From contig NZ_VOJI01000004.1 of assembly GCF_007923445.1 (NCBI RefSeq), positions 186,001 to 250,000 of the forward strand: DNA of 64,000 nt, in the 5' to 3' direction. Source of the stretch: Puniceibacterium confluentis (GTDB lineage Bacteria > Pseudomonadota > Alphaproteobacteria > Rhodobacterales > Rhodobacteraceae). The translations under genes were made by a program, and so were the position numbers. Numbering within the stretch: the first letter of the stretch is position 1; each line of letters starts with the position of its first letter. A model generated the notes under the pieces. The model saw only the letters and a list, made by a program, of their open reading frames with translations, was not told where the DNA came from and did not search any database. Positions 21,546 through 30,482 of the stretch are shown here, piece after piece.

Positions 21546-22568
21546 TCAGTTTGCCGGGGGGGTGGTTGCCTCGGAACTGAGGCCGTCGAGCGCCAGCAGC
21601 ATCGAGGTCACCTGTACATCGAGCCAGAGCCGGAGCTGATCGACCCAGGTCACATAGGCCGTCAGATATGGCTCTGCGGCAGGCAGCGCAGAGGTGATCT
21701 GCGGTGCCAGGATGTAGATGGCGGCCAGGATCACCGCCAGAAGGACCATGAGCATGAAACCGCGTCCGAAACCGTTGTTGGGTTCGTCCATCAGGGCACG
21801 GCCCTGCGGCGTCTCGACTTCGCGCCGTTCGCGGGTGGAACGCAGCGTCTGGTTGATCTCTTCCACGTCCGGCAGCAGATCCCGGCGGGAATTGGCCGCC
21901 GCAGCCGAGGCCTTTGTCGCGGCGGCGGACTTGGGTTCAGCATGCTCGGTTTGCGCCTCGGCGGCGTCTGACGGGGACACACCGCGCATCCGCTCCATGC
22001 GTTCGCGCGATTCGCGGGCCCGGCGCGCGGGTTCTTGCTCACCCGCAGGGTTTTCCAGCCCGAGATCGGGCTGACTTTCCAGACTTGAAAACTCCGCCGC
22101 CCGCTGGCGGCTTTCGCGCGCGGCCTCTTCGCGCAACACTTCGGCCACCGAGGGATCCAGGCTGCGCGCCCGGGCTTCGGCGACCGAGGCCACGTCGCGC
22201 GGTGGCAGTGCCGGAGCCGGGGCGTTGTCGCCATCATCGTCATATTCGCTGTGCACCGGAGGCCGTGGCCGGGCCGCTGTGGCTGCGGACGGCGCAGGAA
22301 TTGTGGTCTTCCCGGCTTCGGGCGCCGTGTGGGGCTGCCCGACACGCGGTTGGGTCACGGGTGCTTGCGGCGTCTCTTCGGTGTCCGGAGACCAATCCTC
22401 GTCGGGCACCGGCAGCGCCAGTTCCTCGGACAGGACCGGGTCGTCGTCGGGGTGGTTCTGATACCAGGTGTTGCCGCAGTTCGAGCATTGCACGTCGCGC
22501 CCGCCCGCTGGGATCACCTCCACCGGAACCTCGTACTGCGCTCCGCAATTCGGGCATATCAGCCGCAT
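21546..22568 (-). CDS. Zinc-ribbon (MJ0042-type) membrane protein, function unknown
   Basis: 340 aa. Two CxxC pairs at the N-terminus (CPNCGAQYEVP and CSNCGNTWYQ) form an MJ0042-type zinc ribbon. Residues ~35-245 are acidic, Pro/Ala/Glu-rich and probably disordered, followed by one TM helix at about 268-290 (GFMLMVLLAVILAAIYILA) and a ~50-residue C-terminal part. I recall similar proteins upstream of ftsE in Rhodobacteraceae (not verified). Divergent from ftsE across ~160 bp. Confidence 0.8.
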   Translation of the reverse strand: MRLICPNCGAQYEVPVEVIPAGGRDVQCSNCGNTWYQNHPDDDPVLSEELALPVPDEDWSPDTEETPQAPVTQPRVGQPHTAPEAGKTTIPAPSAATAARPRPPVHSEYDDDGDNAPAPALPPRDVASVAEARARSLDPSVAEVLREEAARESRQRAAEFSSLESQPDLGLENPAGEQEPARRARESRERMERMRGVSPSDAAEAQTEHAEPKSAAATKASAAAANSRRDLLPDVEEINQTLRSTRERREVETPQGRALMDEPNNGFGRGFMLMVLLAVILAAIYILAPQITSALPAAEPYLTAYVTWVDQLRLWLDVQVTSMLLALDGLSSEATTPPAN

Positions 22569-22728
22569 GTTGTCCCCTTAGCCTGCATTCTTGTCCCGCC
22601 CGGATCTGTTTGTCACATCATAGGGCGGGCTGCACCACGGGAAAAGTCTATTGTCCGCAGCCCAGTGCATTGAAACCCGCGCGATGCTACTGCACAACAG
22701 AACAAACCCGAAGTGAGGCAGGTGTCAC

Positions 22729-23406
22729 GTGATCGAGCTGGAAAATGTGGCCTATTCCTATGGCGGGGGCGAATTGCTCTCGGACATTTCGCTGACTCTG
22801 GCGCCGGCGTCGTTCCACTTTCTCACCGGACCGTCCGGCGCGGGCAAAACCACCTTCCTCAAGCTGTGTTACGGCGCCCTGCGTCCGACCGGCGGCCATG
22901 TGCGCCTGTTCGAGCGGGATGTCACCCAGATGGACCGGGACGCGGTGGCGCTGAGCCGCCGTCGCATCGGTGTCGTGCATCAGGACTGCCAGTTCCTGGA
23001 CCACCTGTCTGTGGCGGACAATATCGCCCTGCCGCTGGTGGTCTCGGGGCAGGACAGTGCCGGCGAACTGGCCAATCTGCGCGAACTGATGGGCTGGGTC
23101 GGGCTGACCGGCCGTGCCGATGCGCTGCCGCCGGAACTGTCGGGCGGCGAACGACAGCGGGCGGCGCTGGCGCGGGCGGTGATCATGTCACCGGACGTGA
23201 TCCTTGCCGACGAACCCACGGGCAACGTCGACTGGGAGATGTCGCAACGCCTGCTGAAGCTGCTGGTCGAGCTCAACCGGATGGGCAAGACGATCATGAT
23301 AGCCACACATGACCTGTCGCTGATCCGCGCCGCCAAACAACAGGTGCAGTCACGGGTACTGCGCATTTCGAACCGGCGGCTGCAACTGGCGGGGGCGGAT
23401 CTTTGA
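22729..23406 (+). CDS. ftsE: Cell division ABC-type ATPase FtsE
   Basis: 225 aa from GTG 22729. Walker A GPSGAGKT near residue 34, signature LSGGERQRAALARA, Walker B VILADEPTGNVD. With FtsX it forms a complex at the septum that controls periplasmic peptidoglycan hydrolases rather than transporting a solute. Stop overlaps the ftsX start. Confidence 0.95.
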   Translation: MIELENVAYSYGGGELLSDISLTLAPASFHFLTGPSGAGKTTFLKLCYGALRPTGGHVRLFERDVTQMDRDAVALSRRRIGVVHQDCQFLDHLSVADNIALPLVVSGQDSAGELANLRELMGWVGLTGRADALPPELSGGERQRAALARAVIMSPDVILADEPTGNVDWEMSQRLLKLLVELNRMGKTIMIATHDLSLIRAAKQQVQSRVLRISNRRLQLAGADL

Positions 23407-24308
23407 AGCTGGACATCTCCGTGATGCGGGGCCTCGTGGCCTCGGATGCCGCCGCTGACCGGGTGGTGCCCCCGGCCGGATTTACCGTCCGCCTGACGTT
23501 GTTCACCTCGGCCGCGATGGCGTTTCTCGCGGTGTTTGCGCTGGCGCTGTCCCTGGCCTCGGGAAGGCTGGCGCAGAATTGGGGTGACCAGCTGGCGCGG
23601 TCCTCGACCGTGCGGATCTCGGCCGCTGCCGAAGAGATGGCCGCCCAGACCGCCGCCGCCCTGCGCGTGCTCGAGACCACGCCGGGCGTCGAAAGTGCGC
23701 GGGCGCTGACGGCCGAGGAACAGCAGGCGTTGCTGGAACCATGGTTCGGCCCGGATCTGCCGGTCGCCACGCTGCCGGTGCCGCAACTGATCGACATCAC
23801 CGAAACCGATGACGGCTATGACGCCGCCGGTCTGCGTCTGCGGCTGAGCGCCGAAGTGCCCGGTGCCGTGCTGGACGATCACACCCGCTGGCGGCGTCCG
23901 CTGGTGGCGGCGGCCTCGCGGTTGCGGCTGCTGGGGTGGGTGTCGATCGGCCTGATCGCCGCCGCTACCGGCGCGATGATCACGCTGGCTGCCAACGCCG
24001 CGCTGGCGGCCAATGCGCAGGTGATCGCGGTGCTGCGTCTGGTCGGCGCCACCGATGCCTATATCGCCGGGGCCTTTGTGCGCCGCTTTACCCTGCGCGC
24101 CCTGGGCGGTGCCGCCGTCGGCACCTGCCTGGCGGTGATCGGCATCCTGCTGATGCCGGATGCCGGCGAGGCCGGAGGCTTTCTGACCGGCCTTGGATTT
24201 CAGGGCTGGCACTGGATCTGGCCGCTGGCCGTACCACCGCTGGCGGCGCTGGTGGCGCTGCTGGCCACACAGGCGGCGGCGCGCCGGGTGCTGGGAGAAC
24301 TGGCCTGA
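23403..24308 (+). CDS. ftsX: Cell division protein FtsX
   Basis: 301 aa if it starts at TTG 23403, overlapping the ftsE stop; an ATG at 23424 (MRGLVASDAAADR) is the alternative. First TM at about residues 32-56, a periplasmic domain, then three TM helices in the C-terminal half (SIGLIAAATGAMITLAANAALA; the segment containing AAVGTCLAVIGILLM; PLAALVALLATQAAARRV), the FtsX topology. It transmits the FtsE ATPase cycle to the periplasm. The last base of the gene is the first of the plsC ATG. Confidence 0.92.
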   Translation: MKLDISVMRGLVASDAAADRVVPPAGFTVRLTLFTSAAMAFLAVFALALSLASGRLAQNWGDQLARSSTVRISAAAEEMAAQTAAALRVLETTPGVESARALTAEEQQALLEPWFGPDLPVATLPVPQLIDITETDDGYDAAGLRLRLSAEVPGAVLDDHTRWRRPLVAAASRLRLLGWVSIGLIAAATGAMITLAANAALAANAQVIAVLRLVGATDAYIAGAFVRRFTLRALGGAAVGTCLAVIGILLMPDAGEAGGFLTGLGFQGWHWIWPLAVPPLAALVALLATQAAARRVLGELA

Positions 24309-25042
24309 TGGGTTATGCACTGCAATGGATCCGTTCGCTGGTCTTTGTCATCAACGTCTATGTGGCCATCGCGGTCGTGGGCATCGCGCTGTTCCCCTGG
24401 GCCCTGATGTCGCGCCGTGGCGCCCGGGTCGCCTGTGCCTCGGTCTGCCGTTACGTGCGCTGGTCCGCGGCGTGGATGGTCGGCCTGCGCAGCGAGGTGC
24501 GCGGCACGCCACCCGTCGACGAATGCCTTGTCGCCTCGAAACACCAGAGCTTCTTCGACGTCTTCCTGGTGTTCAGTGCTCTGCCCGCGGGCAAGTTCAT
24601 CATGAAGAAGCTGTTGATCTGGGCGCCGATCGTTGGTCAGTACGGGCTGCGTATCGGCTGTGTCCCGGTGGATCGCGGCAAGCGGGGCAAGGCGATCAAA
24701 CAGATGGTTGAGGCGGTCACCGAGGGCGCGGTTCAACCCGGGCAGCTGATCATCTATCCGCAGGGCACCCGCATCGCACCCGGAGTCAGTGCGCCCTACA
24801 AGGTCGGAACGGCGGTTCTGTACGAACAGCTTGGGCAGGACTGTGTGCCCGTGGCCACCAATGTGGGATTGTTCTGGCCGAAACGCGGGATTTACCGCAA
24901 GCCCGGCCTGGCGGTGGTCGAGTTCCTGCCACGCATCAAGGCCGGCATGGAGCCGCGCGCCTTCCTCAAGCTGCTGGAAGAACAGATCGAAACCGCATCC
25001 GACCGGCTGAACGCTGAGGCGGGGTTTACGGCAAAGGATTGA
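24308..25042 (+). CDS. plsC: 1-acylglycerol-3-phosphate O-acyltransferase (PlsC-type)
   Basis: 244 aa from ATG 24308, which shares a base with the ftsX stop. N-terminal TM helix, catalytic motif KHQSFFD (HX4D) near residue 78, the motif normally FPEGTR present as YPQGTR, and VPVATNVGLFWPK. It should acylate lysophosphatidic acid to phosphatidic acid. Gene order ftsE-ftsX-plsC implies co-expression of membrane synthesis with division. Assignment solid; acyl specificity unknown. Confidence 0.92.
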   Translation: MGYALQWIRSLVFVINVYVAIAVVGIALFPWALMSRRGARVACASVCRYVRWSAAWMVGLRSEVRGTPPVDECLVASKHQSFFDVFLVFSALPAGKFIMKKLLIWAPIVGQYGLRIGCVPVDRGKRGKAIKQMVEAVTEGAVQPGQLIIYPQGTRIAPGVSAPYKVGTAVLYEQLGQDCVPVATNVGLFWPKRGIYRKPGLAVVEFLPRIKAGMEPRAFLKLLEEQIETASDRLNAEAGFTAKD

Positions 25043-25616
25043 CGCGAGCACGACGCTGCGCGGGGTGGCCCGATAGCTGCCCCCCGCCTGTCGGAGCTGG
25101 ATCGTGGCCTCGGGGTTCCGTGCGCTGCCAGCCGTGAGGCCAGAGGGATCTGATGCCACACCGCGCGGTGAGACCATGGGCAGGTGATCCAGGAACTGCT
25201 TCCAGGCACCCCCGATCCTGCCCGACGGGCGTGGCAACAACCGGCTGGAGTCGCGTCGCAATATCATCCGGAATGAGTGGGTGGCATTGATGTCCATGGC
25301 TCCCCGCGAAAGTGTCGTCGTGCGGGTGAACGGCGGGGCATCGTCACCGATGGCCGTGAACTGTGCGCGCGCTTTGTGCAGGCAAGACACCGGCCAGCGA
25401 CGGTGATCGTCGTGGGTATTGGTGAATTTCATGCACAATGACCCAAGGCGCTGATGCGGTCCCGGCTGTGGCTGCAGCAATGAAGCCCGCGATACCGACG
25501 CCGGTGCCGATCCTTGCTGAGATGACCGGCGGTGACATCCACCTTGCCAACCGGGACCAGACATATCCGGGGCGCGCCGCGGACACCCGCCGGGAGCGAT
25601 CCGGCGAGCGGAGAGC
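25043..25616. other. 574-bp stretch without a recognisable gene
   Basis: Open frames exist on both strands but none has a good ribosome site with a protein-like sequence. A short plus frame from ATG 25291 (MSMAPRESVVVRV) and minus frames with Arg/Pro-rich translations look like GC-rich noise. It may be the remnant of a decayed gene between plsC and the hypothetical gene downstream. I see no terminal inverted repeats or transposase motif. Confidence 0.5.
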
Positions 25617-26075
25617 CTAGGCGTTGTTCCGGCGCGCTCTGGCCCGGGCGGGCAGGGCGCGTCCTGCCCAGAGGCCGGCCAGGAGCAGGACCGCCGCACC
25701 CCAGCTGCCGACGGCGCGGCTGGTCAGGCTGAGCTTCGGCTTGGTCGGCAGGGCAGGGGGAAAGATCCCCTCGGCCTGTCCGGTGGCAAACAGCCCCCGC
25801 GGCAGGCTGATGAAATTCTCCGTTCGGCAACGACGTTCGGCGAGAACGTATTCCGCAGCCCGGTGCCACAGCGGCAGACCAAGCGCCCGCAGGGTTCTGG
25901 TCCGCACGCAGAGAGATGTGCCGTGAGGTATGCCGCGGGCCTGGGGGATGTGCGACAGAAAGACCAGACGGTGGGAATGCGACACCAGCCCGTTGGCGTC
26001 CGGGCGGTCCCCGGCGGGCAGCGCAACAGCGCCGCCGATCCCCAGCGTGAGTACCACAAGCAAGCCTCTGAACAT
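25617..26075 (-). CDS. Hypothetical exported/membrane protein
   Basis: 152 aa. Perfect AGGAGG lies nine bases before the ATG at 26075, which supports a real gene. N-terminal signal peptide or anchor (MFRGLLVVLTLGIGGAVAL), a central domain with GLVSHSHRLVFLSHIPQARGIP and two Cys (CVRTRTLR..., ERRC), and a C-terminal TM helix (SWGAAVLLLAGLWAGRAL) followed by an Arg-rich tail. No family recognised. Downstream of lpdA on the same strand, separated by a region holding a 12-bp tandem repeat. Confidence 0.65.
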   Translation of the reverse strand: MFRGLLVVLTLGIGGAVALPAGDRPDANGLVSHSHRLVFLSHIPQARGIPHGTSLCVRTRTLRALGLPLWHRAAEYVLAERRCRTENFISLPRGLFATGQAEGIFPPALPTKPKLSLTSRAVGSWGAAVLLLAGLWAGRALPARARARRNNA

Positions 26076-26161
26076 CGGTGTACGCCTCCTGTGCCATTGT
26101 CTGACCAGGAAACACTACCAAAGTGTTGCGGCCACTTCCCGCATAGAAAAAGGAATTTTTT

Positions 26162-26209
26162 GGGCCACAGTTCTGATCACAGAATTGATCACAGTGTTGG
26201 CCACAGAGA
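26162..26209. repeat. Four-copy 12-bp tandem repeat, consensus TGAYCACAGNNT
   Basis: Four consecutive 12-mers: GGGCCACAGTTC, TGATCACAGAAT, TGATCACAGTGT, TGGCCACAGAGA. CACAG recurs at exactly 12-bp intervals (26166, 26178, 26190, 26202). It lies between the lpdA stop and the 152-aa gene, about 90 bp before that gene's start. The two middle copies contain TGATCACA, also found in the sucC and sdhC promoter regions. Likely a binding array for a DNA-binding protein; inferred. Confidence 0.7.
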
Positions 26210-26253
26210 CCGTGGCAGGGGCGCCGGTCGCGCGCGGCGCCCCCCTTTGGGGC

Positions 26254-27642
<1,389 letters not shown>

Positions 27643-27733
27643 GATGGTGTCCTTTCGTTTGACGGGCTGGGGGCGCCGCCCCCGTCCGCGCGCGGCGCGG
27701 AGTTCCCTGGAATTGTATGGGCAGATGAAGCCC

Positions 27734-28129
27734 TTAGACCAGTGCTGCCAGAAGCATCACTGTGGTGGCGAGAAAACCGGTGCCCCAGATCGCCGAGCGC
27801 CAGGGGCGCCAGCCGAAATAATAGGCCGGGACATAGGCGATGCGGGCGATCAGGTAGATGGTGGCACAAAGGGCGGTGACGGCGCTGCCCTGATCGGAAA
27901 AGGTGATGACGAAGGTGGCGATCGAGAACAGGATCAGCCCTTCGAAATGGTTGGCCATGGCGCGTTGCAGCCGCGCGGTCTTGTCGCTGAGCTGCCGGCT
28001 CGGGGGGCGGTCGCGGGCCGAGCTTGTATAGCCGGTGCCAAGTTCGAGGTTCGCCGGGATCGCGAACAGTCCGAACTGCACGACCTGAAGCAGGGCTGCG
28101 AGCGTGAGGATGGTGAGTTCAGGAGTCAT
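27734..28129 (-). CDS. MAPEG-family membrane protein
   Basis: 131 aa, about four TM helices. [18 protein letters not shown] followed by [17 protein letters not shown] is the MAPEG signature region (N-x-x-E...RAxxNxxE). The family includes glutathione transferase-like membrane enzymes; bacterial members of this size have no firm function. Its start overlaps the stop of the 77-aa gene as ATGA, so the pair is translated together. Confidence 0.85.
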   Translation of the reverse strand: MTPELTILTLAALLQVVQFGLFAIPANLELGTGYTSSARDRPPSRQLSDKTARLQRAMANHFEGLILFSIATFVITFSDQGSAVTALCATIYLIARIAYVPAYYFGWRPWRSAIWGTGFLATTVMLLAALV

Positions 28130-28359
28130 GCGGTTTCCAGGAAATGCGATTCCGTCGGGCCGTGGCCAAGCGCCCCGGACTTGTCCAGCCAGGCGCGGGC
28201 CTTGTCCGGATCGTTGACGCCGAACAGGGCCCAGTGCGCCCCGCCGTCACCGCGCCAGAGTTGCAGCAGGGACAGGCCGGCGTTGCCTCGGTTCTCGGCG
28301 TCGCTGTCAAAGGCGGCGGTGTCGAAGTCGGCGTAGCGGGTGAGCAGTTGTCGGGTCAT
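28126..28359 (-). CDS. Small conserved-looking protein, 77 aa
   Basis: 77 aa, soluble, single compact domain (RYADFDTAAFDSDAENRGNAGLS ... LWRGDGGAHWALFGVNDPDKARAWLDKS, broken here for length). GGAGG six bases before the ATG and a 4-bp overlap with the MAPEG gene support it as real. Trp/Phe-rich middle and helix at the C-terminal half suggest a ferredoxin-like alpha/beta fold. No function known. Confidence 0.65.
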   Translation of the reverse strand: MTRQLLTRYADFDTAAFDSDAENRGNAGLSLLQLWRGDGGAHWALFGVNDPDKARAWLDKSGALGHGPTESHFLETA

Positions 28360-28955
28360 GCGAAGGCCTCCGGTTGCAGGATTGCGGCTGGTCTGTCTGA
28401 AGGTAGTTCATGCCCGCATCAGGGCATCTGCAATTTTTTCACGCGCGCCTCGTCGCCTTGTCCGCGCGCTGACGGGTGGCGTGTCCTGACATGGTCCAGG
28501 CCTTGGTGATCAGGAACGCGGGCTGCGTCCTCTGCGGCGGCAATCGGACGGCGGGCCGTCATTGCGTTCCGGGTTACCGCCGGGAAAGAAGCCGGTGCAT
28601 TCGCCGCCCGCGCCGGGTGAGAACGCAAAGGAGGCAAAAGCGTTAAGGCCGACGTGATGGAGATTCCGGACCGGGTCAGCCCGGCAGGCGGCAGTGCAAG
28701 GCCGATGACGATGTTGAACGGGATGCCCGGCATGTATCCGTTTTCCTGCGAGACCGCGTGACTGGCCATGGCCGACGGGGCATCAAACCCGTCCCTGATG
28801 GGCAACATGGGACTGTCGGGATTGCCCGAGCATATCCGGTTGGGGGAAACATGCCCGCCGTCAGAGCCGGCTTTGGCCAGGGTGGTGTCGCCGGGCAGGG
28901 CAAAGGCGCGTCGTCGGGCGACGGCCGCGCGATATTGCTCTGCCCGGCGCACGGG
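28360..28955. other. 596-bp gap inside the suc-lpd operon without a supportable gene
   Basis: Lies between odhB and the 77-aa gene. One open frame on the minus strand covers most of it (28419-28952), but its translation is rich in Arg, Pro and Ala with no hydrophobic core pattern, and there is no ribosome site. A short hydrophobic stretch (GIPFNIVIGLALPPAG) might be all that remains of an older gene. I see no terminator that would separate lpdA from the suc genes. Confidence 0.45.
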
Positions 28956-30479
28956 TTACAGATCCATCAGCAGGCGGCGCGGATCCTCGAGCGCCTCTTT
29001 CACCCGGACAAGGAAGGTCACAGCGCCCTTGCCGTCGACGACGCGGTGATCGTAGGACAACGCCAGATACATCATCGGGCGGATCTTGATCTCGCCGTTG
29101 ATGACCATCGGGCGGTCCTGGATCTTGTGCATTCCGAGGATGCCCGACTGCGGCGGGTTCAGGATCGGCGAGGACATCAGCGAGCCGTAGACACCGCCGT
29201 TCGAGATGGTGAAGGTGCCGCCCTGCATTTCCGCCATCGACAGCTTGCCGTCGCGGGCGCGCTTGCCCTTTTCGCTGATCGCCTTTTCGATCTCGGCAAA
29301 GGACATCTGGTCGGCGTCACGGATCACCGGCACCACAAGGCCGGTGGGGGTGCCGGCGGCGATGCCCATGTGCACGAAGTTCTTGTAGACGATGTCGGTG
29401 CCGTCGATCTCGGCGTTGACCTCGGGGACTTCCTTCAGGGCGTGGCAGCAGGCCTTGGTGAAGAACGACATGAAGCCGAGGCGGGCGCCGTGCTTCTTTT
29501 CGAACAGGTCCTTGTATTCGCTGCGCAGCGCCATCGTCTCGGTCATGTCCACCTCGTTGTAGGTGGTCAGCATCGCGGCGGTGTTCTGCGCATCCTTGAG
29601 GCGACGGGCGATGGTCTGGCGCAGGCGGGTCATCTTGACCCGTTCCTCGCGGGCAGCGTCGTCCGCCGGAACCGGGGGGCGCGGCGCGGCCGGCGCGGCC
29701 GACGCGGCCGGAGCGGCGCTGGCCGCAGCCACGGCGCGGGCCACATCATCCTTCATCACCCGGCCGTCCCGGCCCGTCGCGGTGACCTGATCGCGGCTGA
29801 TCCCCGCTTCGGCCATGGCCTTCTTGGCCGAGGGGGCATCCTCGACATCCTTGCCGCCGGTGGGGGTGGTCTTCTTGCCGTCCTGAGGGGCAACGGGCGT
29901 TTTCGCCGGGGCCGCGCCCGATCCGCCGATCACCGCAAGTTTGCCATTGGCCTGGACGGTGCTGCCCTCTTCGGCCAGGATTTCCGTCAGCGTGCCGGCA
30001 GCAGGTGCAGGCACCTCGACCGAGACCTTGTCGGTCTCCAGCTCGCACAGCATTTCGTCCTGGGCCACCGTGTCTCCGACCTTCTTGAACCAGGTCGAGA
30101 CGGTCGCTTCGGTCACGGATTCACCCAAGGTGGGCACCATCACATCGGTGCCGGCGCCGCCCTGCGCCTCGGCCGGTTTGGAGGTCGTGTCCTTCTTTGT
30201 TTCCGAGGGGCGGAGTTCCGGCTCTTCGGATCCGGCTTCACCCGCCCCGGCTATGGTGGCAAGCAGGGCATCCACACCGACGGTTTCGCCTTCCTGCGCG
30301 ACGATATCGGCGAGCTTGCCTGCGAGGGGCGACGGCACTTCGACCGTCACCTTGTCGGTTTCCAGCTCGCACAGCATCTCGTCCACGGCGACAGTATCGC
30401 CGGGCTTCTTGAACCAGGTGGCAACGGTGGCCTCGGTCACGGATTCACCCAGGGTGGGCACGCGGACTTCGGTGGTCAT
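28956..30479 (-). CDS. odhB: 2-oxoglutarate dehydrogenase E2 (dihydrolipoyl succinyltransferase) with two lipoyl domains
   Basis: 507 aa, about 100 more than one-lipoyl E2 proteins. Two nearly identical lipoyl domains start at residues ~3 and ~113; each carries [12 protein letters not shown], with lipoylated lysines K43 and K151. Then a Pro/Ala linker, the peripheral E1/E3-binding domain ([25 protein letters not shown] region), another Ala/Pro linker and the acyltransferase core with catalytic SYDHRVVDG. It transfers succinyl groups to CoA. Starts 3 bp after sucA stop. The lipoyl duplication is the main feature. Confidence 0.96.
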   Translation of the reverse strand: MTTEVRVPTLGESVTEATVATWFKKPGDTVAVDEMLCELETDKVTVEVPSPLAGKLADIVAQEGETVGVDALLATIAGAGEAGSEEPELRPSETKKDTTSKPAEAQGGAGTDVMVPTLGESVTEATVSTWFKKVGDTVAQDEMLCELETDKVSVEVPAPAAGTLTEILAEEGSTVQANGKLAVIGGSGAAPAKTPVAPQDGKKTTPTGGKDVEDAPSAKKAMAEAGISRDQVTATGRDGRVMKDDVARAVAAASAAPAASAAPAAPRPPVPADDAAREERVKMTRLRQTIARRLKDAQNTAAMLTTYNEVDMTETMALRSEYKDLFEKKHGARLGFMSFFTKACCHALKEVPEVNAEIDGTDIVYKNFVHMGIAAGTPTGLVVPVIRDADQMSFAEIEKAISEKGKRARDGKLSMAEMQGGTFTISNGGVYGSLMSSPILNPPQSGILGMHKIQDRPMVINGEIKIRPMMYLALSYDHRVVDGKGAVTFLVRVKEALEDPRRLLMDL

Positions 30480-30482
30480 GGT

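Noticed and set aside
24200-25699. A 499-codon minus-strand frame across plsC and the gap
   Set aside because: Most of it is antisense to plsC; the part in the gap has no recognisable domain.
26162-26209. The 12-bp repeats as a CRISPR array
   Set aside because: Repeats are directly adjacent with no spacers and are far too short; no cas genes.
28419-28952. A 177-codon minus-strand frame in the gap after odhB
   Set aside because: No ribosome site and Arg/Pro/Ala-rich sequence without a core pattern; recorded as an unexplained gap instead.
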